Assembly (NCBI GenBank): GCA_003640385.1
Contig: RCAB01000193.1
Coordinates: 45,170-109,169 of the forward strand
DNA: 64,000 bases
Source: Setaria digitata
Lineage: Eukaryota; Nematoda; Chromadorea; Rhabditida; Setariidae
Direction: 5' to 3'
Each line of letters starts with the position of its first letter. The first letter of the stretch is position 1. The notes beneath the pieces were generated by a model. The model saw nothing but the letters and a program-made list of their open reading frames with translations. It did not search any database and was not told the origin of the DNA. Position numbers and translations under genes: made by a program. This document shows positions 1 to 19,800 of this stretch, piece by piece.

Positions 1-14
1 TTCTTATTTTCCAG

Positions 15-68
15 ATTCCTTATGAGCTTCAGGCACAAAAGGGCTTAGCTATGCCTTACGGTAGTTAA
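15..68 (+). CDS. Probable last exon of an unseen upstream gene
   Basis: A good splice acceptor (TTTTCCAG, ending at base 14) opens directly into 17 sense codons followed by TAA. The predicted tail is IPYELQAQKGLAMPYGS. The family is not recognised. A second frame also stays open for about 11 codons, so the phase is not certain. It would be convergent with VPS16, the two stop codons lying about 65 bp apart, a compact tail-to-tail arrangement. The call rests only on the acceptor, the open frame and the position. Confidence 0.35.
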   Translation: MPYELQAQKGLAMPYGS

Positions 69-131
69 GTCACTGAAGAGAAAAAATATATCAAATGCCC
101 TGCAGAAACATTTGGGCAAATTGCAGTGTTA

Positions 132-3100
132 TCACGATTTCCTTGTAGAATTTAAAATTTGTGCAATAACTGGAGCGACTTCTTGATTACCCCGATATCG
201 AGCGTGGATTTTTTCTAGAGCGACGAATAATTTCTTATCAGCAGCATAATTTGCAGCTTCAATTGGTTTCCTATAAAGCAGTTTTCATAATACCAAAGCA
301 TGTTCGTTCCAATAATTTGATTTCAAACATATTGCACAAAAAAGCACAAGTTCCCAGACTACCGAACTGTGTAATTTCTTGAAAACTGAAAAAATCCCAT
401 GATATTACAACCGATAACATTGCAATAATTTCGAACTTTTTTTGCACCGATAAGCTATTTACGTTGTAAAGAATTTCAATTAATGACGGAAAATTTTGTA
501 GGGAAATATCTAACTCCAACAACAGCAGGCTTTCCACCACTTCCACGGGATTCGTGAGTTTCTCGATAAATGACATACACAAGGATTCATTTCCATAATG
601 TGCACAAGCTTCGATAAATGGCTAGAAATATTTTTAACATGTAATAATGAGCATAAAAATGCAATGAAGTTTTTGTGACAAATAATACGGAACTGAAAAG
701 AAAGAAAAAAATATTGGAATTACCATATAACTTGTAAGAATTCTTTTGGATCTGAATAAACTTTCAAGATGATGCCACAATTTATTTTTAGCATAGCTTT
801 CGATTTTCCACATGTACCATCTAGAAAACAAATTCTAAAATCAACAGGAGTGCTAAAACCTTGGTATGATGTAGTTTTTGTTTTCCGCATTGCTTCTTTT
901 TATTTGTTGTCGAATCATTCAATTACCTGTCATTTGCCGAAATTATTGAAATTACTTAAATCCCCACAGCACAGAAACATGAACCTTCTGATAATCTAAT
1001 TCTAATAAGCTACGGATAGAGCAATATTGTAGACCAGGATGTATTGTTCCACTCCAACTGTGTGAAATAATTTCTACAATCAACAACTTCACCAGGAAGC
1101 CGAATATTCAAAACTGTTCTCTCATAAGGTGATGATGACACATTACTACGATGAGAGTCAGCAGCTCATCATGGTGAAATGGATTGAATGGCAATAAAAC
1201 CCAGTATAAAATTTTGTTTCAATGCAGAGTGCTTTAACAGCAATAAAAAAATGTACGCTTTTTCAGTTAATTTGAATTTTTTCTTGAGTAGTTCCGCCAA
1301 ATTATCTTCTCGGTGTCCGACAGCCCACATGTAAACACATCTAACACTTGTTCTGTCAACATCAATAAAATCGGGTTTTCCGTCCAAAGTTTCGCATACG
1401 CCAAATAATTCAGCTGTTTCAGCAGCCAACTGAGCTGTTGTATACTCCTGAAAACAAAACCCTTAAATACACTAATTATTAAGGAGAACCTGTTGTTCTG
1501 CTACAATATAAAAAAAAGCATGGTCACATACTTTTAACTTATTTAAGCTCATCTCTGTTTTCAACATCCCTTCTATCTTATCTTTATTATCGAAAGGATT
1601 CCATGGTGTAGATTCGGAATCTTTCAAGTAGTACAACGACTGACGCGCAAAGTCATCTTTCTGCATGTACAATGCTAGAAGATGACGTGGTGCTTCCTCC
1701 TGCAATTTCCTTTTTTCACAGCGTAATTAATGTACACAAGTTATTATTTAAAGAAAGTGCTGTCACTCAAATCCGTTACCTTCAAATAATCCTGGTAGAG
1801 ACAAAGAGCCTGTGGCAATTTCAACACAAGGTGATCGATAACTTCCTTCTTCTGTGTTCTTTTCAAATAGGTTAAAACATAATGCACTAAAATATGATAA
1901 CAGTAGCTTACCATAATAAAATATGTCAAATTTTGCAGCAATTTACGTCATGCCAACTTTAAAATAGTCGACTTAAATCATGCATTAGCAACAGCGAACG
2001 TCAAAAAAAAAAAAAAAAAATGGAGAATATTTACGAAGATCCGGCTGTTGGCTTCTTGCAGCCTTTGCTAAAGCTCGATCAATTTTATTCAGCTTCACGA
2101 GCATTTCAACCTGTCTGGTCAGACATGTTTCTTTGTCCAGCAAAAGTTCAGCTAGCTCATTTAAATTGGCACCAGCCGCTCTCATTGCGACGTCTATAAG
2201 AAGAATTGTTGTTGCATTATAAAACCAACCGAGTAAAAAGCTATCTGCAAATTTCAAACCAAGAATTATATCTAACCTGCAAAGCTAACTTCAGGATAAT
2301 TACTAAATTTGCTGACAATCATTTCTGATAAAGCTTTAAAATCGGTTATTTTGCCAACTTCTTTTGCTGCTTTTGCTATCTCGATCTGAAGAAAATACTT
2401 CAATAATTCAATTAAACAGAAGATACAGAAGAAAACAAATCTATTCTGAAGTATTATTTCAAAAGCAAAACTACATGACAATGCATGTAATAAAAAATAA
2501 AAAAAAAATATGTATTGGAACGAAGTAAGGAATACTTCTTATTATAAAATTACCTTTTTCAAAGCCCAGTGAGCCAGTATCCGATGAACTCCATCTTTCG
2601 AAGGCACCTTCATATATCGACTTATTGATACTGCTGAGGGCCACTGCTCTAAGTCGATAAGGCGATCAATCAGTGCACTCATCTTCAATTCTTCGGACCT
2701 GCAACAAGAAGCTCTAAGTGGTGAAAGTAGTGAAAATAGAAGCCCTTCGGAAAGGAAGAAGTTTCAAACCACATATATCAGTATAACTAGTACTAATTGA
2801 AGCCTCTGTTATGGTCAAAGAGTGATTACACCCAGAAATAACATTAAAATATATTGTACTATTTTCAGCCTTCTGATTATGAAATGAACATAATTAACAA
2901 CTATGATGTGTGTCTTTTCGCGCAAAAATTGATGCAACACCTGGCCTTATTTTAAGGGAAATACTGAAAGTGCACAGATAATTAGACCTGATAAGATGTC
3001 TAGTCCAGTCCATCCCTTACAAGGTGCTCATTTATTTCTAGACAACACTAATCTACAGTTAGAGATTTCTTTGGAGACCACTTCTTTAGTAGCCCAAAAT

Positions 3101-6100
3101 CGGCTCATACGAATGATTTCATCCAGAAACAATACTTTATTCTGCATAAATTTCATTGGTAAATTTTTCTTTTTTCCGATATTGTAAGTAGGCAATTGTG
3201 CAAAAAATAAAAGTAATAAAACATTTACATATGTATTTAATAACACTATCAGACAAACGTTTTCTTTTCTTCATTTCTAATCTACCAAACCCTACCACTT
3301 ATCCTTCATATATGAAAAATTTACTGTGCGAATGATAATGCCATTCCAATGTACGGGTTTCGCAAGGAGTTTAACACTCTCATCACGCGACATATATCAA
3401 CAAACTGTGAAGCATCTTGACGTCTCAACAGTGATTTTCCAAGTGATGCTGCCTATAACATATGATTTGTAACAGTACGAAGATTGATTGTTCCAACGCT
3501 GAAGACTGATTCCCACCAGGTAAAGCACGGACCTTGAGCATTTTCTTTTGTAAAGCAGTGTCAAACTGATGGGCTGCAGCTATAAGGCATTGCTGTACAG
3601 CTTTCTCCATCTGATCTTCTGCAAAAATTTAAATGAAGGGGAATAAATTCACAGAAAAACCTCAGGAAAATGTTCTGACTAAAAAAAACTCACCAATCAT
3701 GTGCAGATATTCATAGACACCGTAAGTTCCTTCAATGAGCTTTTCCGAAGCTTCATATAAAATAGCACCAGGTTCTGGCGATGCAACACCCAATACACCA
3801 TCAATTGCATCTGTAAATAAGGGAGTCGCATAAATCATGTCGATGATTATTGATTATCATAAAAACATTAAAAACTATTATTCAATGCGCAGGCAAACAG
3901 TGTGAACTCAATTGGAAAAATGCGACCACATGTATTCCTTCCAGTCATATTCTGCATAAGCAAGCCAAAGAATAAAGTAATGAATTAAAACAGTAAATAT
4001 CGATTACTGGATCCTAAAAATAGAAATCACAGCGAAAACTATGTAGTTCGACTGAACAACATATTTCAAATACACATATAAAAATAAAACCTGGAACTTG
4101 TGACAGAAGAATAAGCTCATTTGCAGTAAAAACTTTAATGCCATCAAGTTCCATATCGATTTCCACACGGCTATCGAAATCATACCTTAGTTTAAATAAA
4201 AATTAAGACGACTGATATATGAACAAGTGTCAATCTCCTTACCATATATTGCACTTTGCTTTAGAATGATTTACAAAAAGATAGTATAAATGAAGCTAGC
4301 CTTAACTTTCCTCTTTTCTCCGGAAATTTTTGTATCATTCCAGTACTTAAGACTATATCGATTATTCCAATCATGGTTACTATACTTTTTAAATAGTGAA
4401 CTTACACATGCGTCTCTGAAGATGAGGAAATCAAATACAAAGACTGATGAGTACGTTTCAAAGCCAATACCTCATTGCCACACCTACAACGGCAAACAAT
4501 TTTGGTTAAAGGACTTATTAAAAAGAATCTGGATACTTCCTCACATGACTGACTTTAAAGCTAACCATATCAGGCTTGATGTTATAACCATATCACCAGC
4601 GGTATGAAGAGGTAAAGTAGAAAGAAGTGAAAAATCTGAATCAATAATTTGAACAACAAAGCTGGAATGCAGCAGCGCCATCCGAGAACTATCCCAGTTT
4701 GGAACAATGTTTGTATATTCTCCATTATCAATTTTCCATGAGAGATCCTGGCATTAAATGATGGTTTGTAAAAAAAAAAAAAATAGTAATATAACAGGCA
4801 AAATCATTAGAGCAGCGAAAGAAACAAAACAAACCAGAAGATGTGGCGCAAGAGCTTGTACACCTGCATAGAACGCATTACCAATAATAAACAAAACAGT
4901 CACTTGTACAGATGTAAGGACACTCCAGGCAGATGGCCGACTTGCCTCTAAAATTCTAACAATTTCGATGCATTCATGTTTTTGTGCTTTTGATCATGTG
5001 GTGTAGTAAAATTACGAAAAAAATGAATAGTACCAAAGTATGAAGGATTCTGTCAAGCAGGTTTATCAAGTCACGTTGCACAGTTGTACAGTTTATAAAG
5101 TACATTTGCATTTTGCTGTTAAACTTGAATATCTGTGACTAGCTTATAGGAAAAAAAAAAATACTTGCAATATCGGGAATGCGCCAAGGTACGGCTTCCA
5201 TGACTGAGTTGACAGCATAGATTCTATTATTCTCGGAAAGAACTGCCAAACCTGTGTTACCCATTCCTCCATGATATAAACGTGTTTCAGCGACAATGAT
5301 TTCCTAAAAGTACGTAAACTTAAAAAAAAAAAAAAAAAAAAAGAAAAAGAAAAGAAATAACAGAAGGTACAAAAAGGGCTGTAACAATAGCATACAAAAC
5401 ACAACCTCATCAATTATGAACTGATATCTGAGCTTGCCAAGCGGAGTGTAGACAAGAATACGACCATGAATACTGACGATTATCAGCTAAATTCAATGTA
5501 CATTAAACGTAATTTGCATGGTAGATAGAGTTTTGACTCCGTCAAGAATTTTAACAGAAAAATTTTTCAGAAATATGAAACAGAGAATCTTACTCTATGA
5601 CAGCGAGTCCAGTAAATAGAATGTACATTATGAGCTTTGAAATTTGAAAGTATTTTCCCTGAATTTGCCTTTATAATTATATTCCAAAAAGCAGTATCTG
5701 GTATCGCAATAGCTGAAAACGAGCTTTTAGTTGTTCGAACAAGATACGTCATTAGATTTGCTGCTGAAATATGTAAGTTAGTGTTGTCCTTCAAAATGGG
5801 AAAAAGGATTTGCTTGACTTCATAAATCTAATACCAAGAAGGAACAGGGAGAGATAACCTACTACGCCATTCAGTAAATTCTGTTTCAAACATTGAGGAT
5901 ATTTAACAAATGTCGAAACGATACCGATGGAACCTCCATAAGGAGAAGACACGAAGAGAGATTTATCACTGATACCATAATGGGTATTCTGGAACAGTAT
6001 GTTACTCCTGAAATATTCTCTTAATCGGTAAATAACATATACATTGCATCTTGTAAAACTACATAAATCAATCACTCGGGAATTTGAAATTAAAGTGTAA

Positions 6101-6250
6101 TATCCCCCCTATATTACCTGACTAAAGTAGAAAAGAACCTTATCTTGACAGGATTAAGATATTTCCAATCGCTTATTTCCGATTTCATACAGGTTGCCAG
6201 TGCGCATTAATGTTCCAGAATGCACAGCATATGGTGACGCGAGCTAAATG
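132..6250 (-). CDS. vps-16: VPS16, HOPS/CORVET core subunit (multi-exon; first exon uncertain)
   Basis: VPS16 is a core subunit of the HOPS and CORVET tethers, which bring endosomes and lysosomes together for Rab- and SNARE-driven fusion. Exons I could bound: 5925-5988, 5594-5763, 5406-5486, 5303 to 5165, 4947 to 4835, from 4747, and 2698 to 2554; phases join cleanly where checked. The N-terminal part holds the beta-propeller-like region, with a SSPYGGSIAA segment matching the family's AAPYGGPIAL. The C-terminal half is the alpha-helical VPS16_C region: AVQQC near 3.6 kb, VHRILAHWALKK near 2.57 kb, and the DVAMRAA segment followed by VEMLVKLNKIDRALAKA near 2.1 kb. The last exons join as LLLLE|KPIEAANYAADKK and stop at 132-134. 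The start is not settled: an open stretch near 6113-6200 could hold it, but its phase does not join cleanly to 5988. It is divergent from GIT. A poly-A run in the 5314-5341 intron is notable. Ordinary single-copy housekeeping gene. Confidence 0.9.
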
Positions 6251-6258
6251 TTCATAGA

Positions 6259-12284
<6,026 letters not shown>

Positions 12285-14204
12285 TTATGATATTTTTCAG
12301 CTTGTACCTTTGGCTTACTGCAGAGTATTATCAAGGAATAAAGTATTTGTAATCTGGCCTCGTCCGAAACACAGGAATATTTCGGATATAACAAAACGTG
12401 ATTTTGAACTTATTATTTCCTGGTCGAGGATAAAATAACCTAGAATTTGCAGCGCATGTTTTTTTATTAGTTTGAACTTTCACACATATTGTACTATGTC
12501 ATATTTCAAAGAGTCTGATTTGTCTTAAAAAAGTTTCCCATGTAGTAAAAAAAAAAACTAAGGCAATTAGGTTTACTCCACGTATTGTGGTTGTCAAGTG
12601 CAGTTTTAGGAGTTAAAGTAGGAGGACGGGGAGAAATTAGGAGGCGAGTTAAATGTATAAGACAGCATTAATTTTGAGCCACCTCAAAAGTTTTCTTGAT
12701 TTTTCCAGTTGGGATTATAGACAGAGTGGTTAGATTATATCACACAGTTCTTCGCAAATGTGACATTGACAGCAGAAGGAAGCTAGAAATTTTGTAGACG
12801 TTTGTGTAAATTTCAGATTCATCATGCAGTAGTTTTTGTAGTGTGTTGAGCCATCTTTTAAAATAACTGAAATTGTAAATAAACGTTTATCAAAAGCAGG
12901 CTTAGAGGTGTGGGACGGATAAGTAGTGAAGAGTGAAAGATTGTGTAAAGAGTGTGATCTCAAAATTTTTCGCTTGACTAGAGCCAACATCGACCAGAAC
13001 GTTTTCTCCGCGTTTCTTACTGAACTACTACGTTTTGCTTCATTGCACTCAGATCCATTCAAATGTCGAATATTTTCTGTTCACAATGAACAATCTGCTT
13101 AATACTATTACTTCCCACTCTGTGTATATCAGAAATGTTGGTGTTTTCTTGACCCATCGAATGTTTCATAAATTCATAACATAAGAAATTATACTGAACC
13201 CGCTTCTAGTGTCACGTTCACTGAGAAAAGATTGAACTAAATGGAAATTGGTTTTTGAGGACGAGGATGCTGCTGTAGGAGTACAATTCTTTCTAGATGT
13301 AACTGATGAGTTTAGGAAATGCGTTGTTTGAGAAAACGAACAAAGGCAGTTCGATGTATCGCTTCTGTTGTATGCTCTGTTAGTGCGAGAATGAATGTCG
13401 TCTACTTCAAGATATCTTCGACAAATTCATCACTCGCTTGAACGACCGGTAACCAACAGCTCAATGATGTGAAATTTCGGTATGAAACTATTTGTAGCAG
13501 ATCTTTGATGTTGTTCGTTTTTTCTTAAAATTGTTGAGTATTTTTCAAGAAATCTTGAGTACAGAGCTTAAGTGAGATTTTTAGAACTTCGTGTGCCTAT
13601 AAAATATTCCGAAACATTTTAGAAATACTGCAGTATGAATACTGGAGACTTGGAACAATTACAAGCGACATTGGGATCCGTTTGAATACCGTAACATTAA
13701 GAATATACCAATGCTTTTTGGAAACAGTGTGCTGCTATATCATAGGTGAGTGCTTTCACACTGATATGACTACGCTTGTACAAAATAAATTAAATTCAGT
13801 TGAACTTCCGTTTTAAAAACAGTTGCATTGAAGATGAGAATTTCAACTTAACTTTCTCCATTTACCACGAGGGGAGTGTACTACAAGTACCACCATGCAG
13901 TTATCACTCACTGTGAAGTTTTCCTGCAAAATCTATATTACTTGGTTTCTATTCGATAACTAAATATATCATTTAAAGCTCTGTTCTTCTCCCCAAAGTA
14001 CAAGTTCTGCAAACAATTGAACCAAGAGCCTGCTGATTTTCACACGTACTGCTGTGCCTTCACTGCAGTGATTTTCAAACATCCGATGTAGTTATAGTTG
14101 TCCATGTATTTTTGTAAAATTGGTTAGTAATCTTCTACTCCGCATTGTTCGATATTCACTTGTATGGAAATCACCTCATCCAAGCTTATTTTCTCCTGCT
14201 ACAC
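12285..14204. other. Intergenic region with no identified gene
   Basis: After the GIT polyadenylation signal there are about 1.9 kb without a recognised gene. A 110-codon minus-strand frame at 12730-13062 has no visible domain. One plus-strand segment, 13639-13745, stays open and ends at a GTGAGT donor; it is discussed in the findings. The rest looks like plain AT-rich spacer. Confidence 0.5.
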
Positions 14205-14212
14205 AGATATAT

Positions 14213-15062
14213 ATGTTGGTTTTTCTTACTATGGTTTTTTCTGGGTTGTGTTCTTTGGTTGAGCAGCATGCTAAAAAGATTGTGGCTTTAAGTACTATGT
14301 TTCAGAGTGGTTTTGTATTTTAGCTATTGGTTCTGGTTTGCATTGTGTTTCTTATATTCATATGATTAGGCATTCTTTTTTTAAGAGTTTGTTGTTTGTA
14401 CAGATAGGTTATTTAATTTTTATTAATTTTGGACGGCAGGATTACCGTGGTTATTCTTTTTTTGGTTTTTGTGCACCTGTATTGGTACAGTTACAGGTTT
14501 TTTGTCTGTAGCTTGTTTGTGTGGGTTGTTGTTTACTAGTGGTTATTGTAGTAAGGATTATTTTATGTCTCGTTTTTATTATGGTTCTTTTGATGTTTTT
14601 ATTTTTTTTTCATTTTTTGGGTGTGGTTTTTTTACTTTTTGTTATTGCTATCTTATTTGTTTCGTGTTCGTTATTCTGGTTTTGATTATGTTGGTTTTTC
14701 TAGTTATTTTATTTTTCTATTTTTTTTCCAGTTTTTTTTGTCTGTGGCTTTTACTTTTCGATGAATTTCTAGGTTGTTATGTTTACCTTTATCCTTTAAT
14801 CGTTTTTGAGTATTTGGTTATTTTTTTATACTCTTTTATTTTTTGTTTTTTAAATTATTTTTTCCGTTAGAAGAATAAGTTTTTTATGGATCATCTGCTC
14901 GTTATATTTATAAGTTGCTTCCTAATTTTGGCTACGTTGATAATTTTATTATGAGTTTTAATTATTTTTTTTTTTTTGAGAGTATTTTTCGTTTGCTTTC
15001 TTTTTTTCTTTTCTTTATTTCGTGGTTTTTATCATTTTGGTTTTTTAATTGTGTTTTTGTTT
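14213..15062 (+). pseudogene. Nuclear copy of mitochondrial ND5 (numt), C-terminal part
   Basis: The sequence becomes extremely T-rich and reads, across three frames, as the C-terminal half of NADH dehydrogenase subunit 5: CSLVEQHAKKIVALSTM near 14260, LAIGSGLHCVSYIHMI near 14325, a QDYRGYSFFGFCAP block near 14440, GLLFTSGYCSKDYFMSRFYY near 14530, then RYIYKLLPNFGYVDNF near 14915. These blocks are typical of ND5. An AGG codon falls where serine is expected, as in the invertebrate mitochondrial code. Frameshifts near 14320, 14505 and 14850-14910 break the frame, so it cannot be expressed as ND5. The T-strand bias is that of filarial mtDNA. It lies between GIT and the NYN gene and ends at a TA microsatellite. 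Mis-assembly of a real mitochondrial read is unlikely because of the frameshifts. Confidence 0.9.
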
Positions 15063-15128
15063 ATATCGTATATATATATATATACGATATATATACGATA
15101 TATACGATATATATATATATATATATAT
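15063..15128. repeat. TA microsatellite with TATACGATATA units
   Basis: A run of alternating T and A is interrupted by several CG dinucleotides inside self-complementary TATACGATATA-like units. It starts exactly where ND5 similarity ends, so it may mark the insertion junction or have grown from it. Confidence 0.85.
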
Positions 15129-16858
15129 GTACTTGTATTTGCACCCCCACTTGATGCCAACGAAAAGATAACTCTCAGTGCATTTTCTACATTTAAGTGA
15201 TCATTAAATTTTTTTCCTCCAAACCACTGTTTTGCGAATATATTTACTTCTTTAATGAAATTAACTTGGTGACATGATCTGAAGAGATAAGGAAACCAAA
15301 AAGTTTTAGAAAATACGATTCTTCTGCTGCCGTGTTTTCTTCTTCACTGTGTTTCCAATAAAAGATGAATGAAATTGACTTAAGTTTTAATGCTGCTGGT
15401 TTACTCAGCAAACGATTTTTCCTTATTACGATACGGATTTCAATAATTTATTGATTTGATTACTAAACTGAAAAAAATTTCATTTGAGGTAAAGTTGATA
15501 AATCTGACGATAACAAGCTTTCAATGAGGAGTAGTTTGGATTTTGTATAGCAAATATTTATAATGACAGTCATAATTCTCATTTTTTCAATGTCCATCAT
15601 TCTTTGTTAGAACTATGTTCCTACCGCATGTATGCATTACAGCAGCGCTAAGTGTGACAAACCTACCAAATATAATAATGAGGCTCGACGTGATAGCATA
15701 ATTGTATGAATACTGACTTGCAAGCGGTTCCTTCTCGACAATCCATCATCTGATAAGATTTGTAAAGTGAATAATCTTTGCTGAATCGTGGGTATTTTTC
15801 CTCCTTTAAGGCACACCGCAGCAACATCCTGCAGTTTTCTATTATTCTTTTTCAAAATCTTACCTTCATCCAATAAGTCTCCCCATGCTTCAAATTCATT
15901 TTTAAAAATTAGATGGTGATGCAGTTAAAAGAATACTCACACAAACTGACGGAATTTCCAAAAATGGGACATGTCAAGAAGAAAGTCTTCTCTTGGCTGT
16001 ATCAGCTATATGTTTCGATGTATATTTTTGTTTCTATTAAGACTACCACAAACTGGAAGTATTAAGTCGCTAGGAAAGAATGAAATCGTCTTTATTATAT
16101 TCTTATACAGTCGTCACTTTACTACTGTTTTCAAACATCACGAATTATTTTTTCTGGAAATTAAAACGTTGATCACTTGCCAGTTCATTGTAGTACCATA
16201 ATTGGCCTGTTCTCTAACGTTGTCCTTTGTAAAGAAATTTTGTCCATGACAGCTGCCTTCAGGCTGGCGTGCTATATCTGCATGGAGCGTGTACCAGATT
16301 GCGAGGAATCCCCCGTCACATAAGGTTCTAGAGCAGAAAGAAAGACGGGAAAAGACAGGTTCCGAGACTGAGTCCGTTGGTTTGTACTTAAAAAAAAAAT
16401 TTTAATTTCATCTTTTCCAATCGTAGACTACTGGAAAAATACATTCATCAGTCACAATCATCCCTACATGCAGTCTTACAAACCAAATCATACTGCTACC
16501 AGATGCGCAAATGGAGAATGTCTGGGAATTCGTGATCAGTGTGTTGCTTTAAATTTGCGTGTTTCATTATTGTATCAACATGTGTAATCATACTCTTATC
16601 CTGTAACTTTCTGTATTATCAGCGCACTGGACTGTTTATTAAACGGCACTCAAATCTAATTGACTTTTAATAATTTTACAATGCATGAACGGAGGTGCAC
16701 ACTTTCACATTTTCAGTTATCTGAAAAGTAGTGCGCAAGCAAGAATAAAAGTTTTTATTTGCACATTTCCTAGACTGATGTAAACAGTAATTGCAATACT
16801 ATGGACAAGCATGACAAAGAGAATTAGGCAATTAAGGACTTATTCGATGAAGCATTAT
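15129..16858. other. Intergenic region; one orphan open exon on the minus strand
   Basis: Nothing is identified with certainty. On the minus strand, about 15718-15900 stays open as FEAWGDLLDEGKILKK...IPTIQQRLFTLQILSDDG and ends at a GTCAGT donor, which resembles a coding exon of an unknown protein, but no partner exon was found. A short stretch at 16240-16380 is richer in G+C. The rest is featureless AT-rich sequence. Confidence 0.4.
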
Positions 16859-19800
16859 CTACATTGGTATTTCAACTTCATGGAGAGGCTGTTTGTCTCC
16901 ATGTTCCAGTTCTGAATCCGAAAAGTAAATAAGATCGGTGCCTTGACATGTTGTACCATCACTGTTGGAACAAATGACAGCTTTTTCTTTAAACGCAATT
17001 TCCAACGGTAGTTCTGAATTACTGATAGTAGTGGCTACCGAAATAGTACTTCCCAGCGGTAGAAACAGATTTATTCCTGTTCCACTCTCAGAATCTTTTA
17101 CTCCCTCCCTCGAATCTTTCTTACCTCCAAATCTTGAAGTGATGCTTTCAAGAAGCTCTATCTTCTCCTCCTGCTCCGGTTTCTGCTCTCCTTTCGCTTC
17201 GTTGCTCTCGCGCTTCTTCCCTTCCTCCTGCTTCTGTTTTTGTTCCTCAGCATCATCGCTTTCTTCATCATTCCCTTTCTGCCGCCCCTTCTCCTCTTCT
17301 TCCAATATCAGGTGAGCCAGCTTACTCAAGCCATCCTTTGCTGTTACTAAAGTTGGATTTCGGTCGCAGATTGACTTAGCCTATAAAGCCATTAATTTGT
17401 CAGCCAGTCTGGAATGAATTAATCCAATCACTAATTTTTGTCAGTGTGCAATAGATTTCCCATTAATGAATCACGTGTCCGTTAATCTTCAAATGAGTAT
17501 AGAAAATGGAAAATGTGAAGGAAAATTCCACTCGCACAATGATTTATGGAAGCCGTGAATTTTACTAGAACAGTTTGCATTTTTGGAATTCAAAACTTAC
17601 TTTATTATACCCAAAAACACTGGCAAGACGACTAAGATTGTCGAGTACTAGTTTCTGCCTTGTTCCTGCGCTTTTGGGATCGTTTCCAGCAGCAACATGC
17701 GATGAACCATTTAGACGGTAAACCGAATTTGGACGACCAATGTAGTTTACTTTTTCCTGAAAATATTGTCTTCTTTCGAGATTTCATCTTACGACAATCT
17801 TTTTCTTTTCAGTAAAACCCCCATATAATTTCTAGGCAAAAATTCGGAAAATTGATAATAAATTTTATTCAATTTTTCCTCCAACTGGAATTATCGTTTA
17901 CGTTATTTTCTGAAATTTGCTCATTCTTTAAGAAACCTTCCATTACCAAGAAAAGTTATTAATAATACTAAGCACTTCATTATATTGGTGCTGATTTCGT
18001 CGATATGAAGGCACAAAATAGTAGTTTGAATCAAAAAAGCCATGATTGGACCTCCAACTCCTCCGGCGGTTTGAAAAATGGTCGAAATAATTGTTATTGT
18101 AACCACTCCGCTGGTAATGACCACTAGTAAAATTTTTTGTACTAAAATCACATAAATCACATATATGTCAGTCACTGGTCTAATCTTTATGTATTCTTGC
18201 ATATCCCTAACAAGTAGGTATTTCTACTACATTATGCACAAAAGCGTACTCATCAGAAAAACGAATTCGTCGTGTTCGCCGTCGCAATTTAGAAAATCCG
18301 CGATTTTCAGGGGGATTGGTTTCTGAAGGGTGCAATTGAAATGGAAAAGCTTCGAATGGCGGATGTCCTGGAGGAATGTAAACGGAATTCAGAGATTGGT
18401 ATCGGCATACTTTTGCGGCAATTGTTATCCAATGTGCTGAAATCTAACAATTATTATTTAATAATTAATAATAATAATATATTTTTATTATTATTACACC
18501 ATTACTATTATTATTATTATTACTAATTATTATTTTATGTGTATATATATATATATAATTAATACAGTTTTGGGTGATATCAGCCAAATTGCTCATCCAG
18601 ATTCGCTGATCACGTAGATTCATTTGTTGCAGGATGCACCGTGGCCATTCTGGATCTTCGAATACACATGTAAGTGTATCCTGAATATGCCATTTTAAAA
18701 ATCTGGGAACAGGAAGGCCCCTCCTACTTAAAATGATATTAAACATTCGGCTAATTGTGAATAAAAATATTCTAATAAATGCTACCGCAAAAGTGCAGCC
18801 CCTTCTTCCAAGAGGCCCATCGATTGGAAAAATGATATCGTTCCCATTAAAAGATGGCATCAGCAATCTGTAATTGTTCAATTTTTGTAACCGAGAAATT
18901 TGTGAATTTTATGAGCCATTGAAACTGTTTGAATTTTGAAGAATAATTTTGAACATCATGACAAAAGGAAATATTTCATGGGAAACAATCCTACATCTTA
19001 AACCCACGTCTTGTTTTTATCTGAGAAGTCCCTAAATCTGACGATCCGCGCAATTTCAAACACATATTGAACTTTGTTTGTCATTTTGTTTCGTAAAGAA
19101 CTACTGTTCCATACTTGGTTTACAAACACTTGCTTGTTTCAAAATGAGGAAAAGGGAAATCTCCCATATTTCTTTGATTTCAGCTTTGTCTGCTGAAGAT
19201 AAAGGATGTTACGATAATTCAATACTTTGTTTCAACGGTCCGATCAAGTAGTGGATCCTGTTCCACAATAATATGCATTTGTGATCGAGCCACCATGCAG
19301 CCACCGTATTCCCGAGCACGCATTGCCATTATACGATTCACTTCTACATACTTATCGCTACCAAATCCTAAAGGTTTTTATATGACCTTTTTTTGCTTAT
19401 TTCTTTGCTTATTGGAGTTCATCACTTTTCTTTTTTTGAGCTACCTTTGAATTTTAAAAAAGCAGTCTGAGCCATTGTAATTTTGAGACTAATAAGCAAT
19501 ATAATCTTACTCGGTAATATCGTCATCGCTTTTATTAAGACCTCATAAATAACTTTATTTCACTTTTTCCCGCAGCAATCTCCCACTCTTGCTTATGAAG
19601 GGAGAAGACTGTTTTCCACAATCTCTTTCAGGTCAATAAAAATTGATTTCCAGTTAAATGAATAAAACAACGCACATAAATTGTTAAGAATAAGTGAAAG
19701 ATAACACCTGGAGTGAATTCAATCAAATTCATATGATAAAGCTCCATAAGCTCATCCCAACAGTCCGATTTATCTGGATAACTTTTAAAGCAAAATGGTA

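Noticed and set aside
4290..4607. 105-codon plus-strand frame inside VPS16
   Set aside because: Antisense to VPS16 intron and exon sequence, with no domain of its own.
14469..15200. Hydrophobic frames read as a nuclear membrane protein
   Set aside because: They are pieces of ND5 in different frames with mitochondrial codon use, so a numt explains them.
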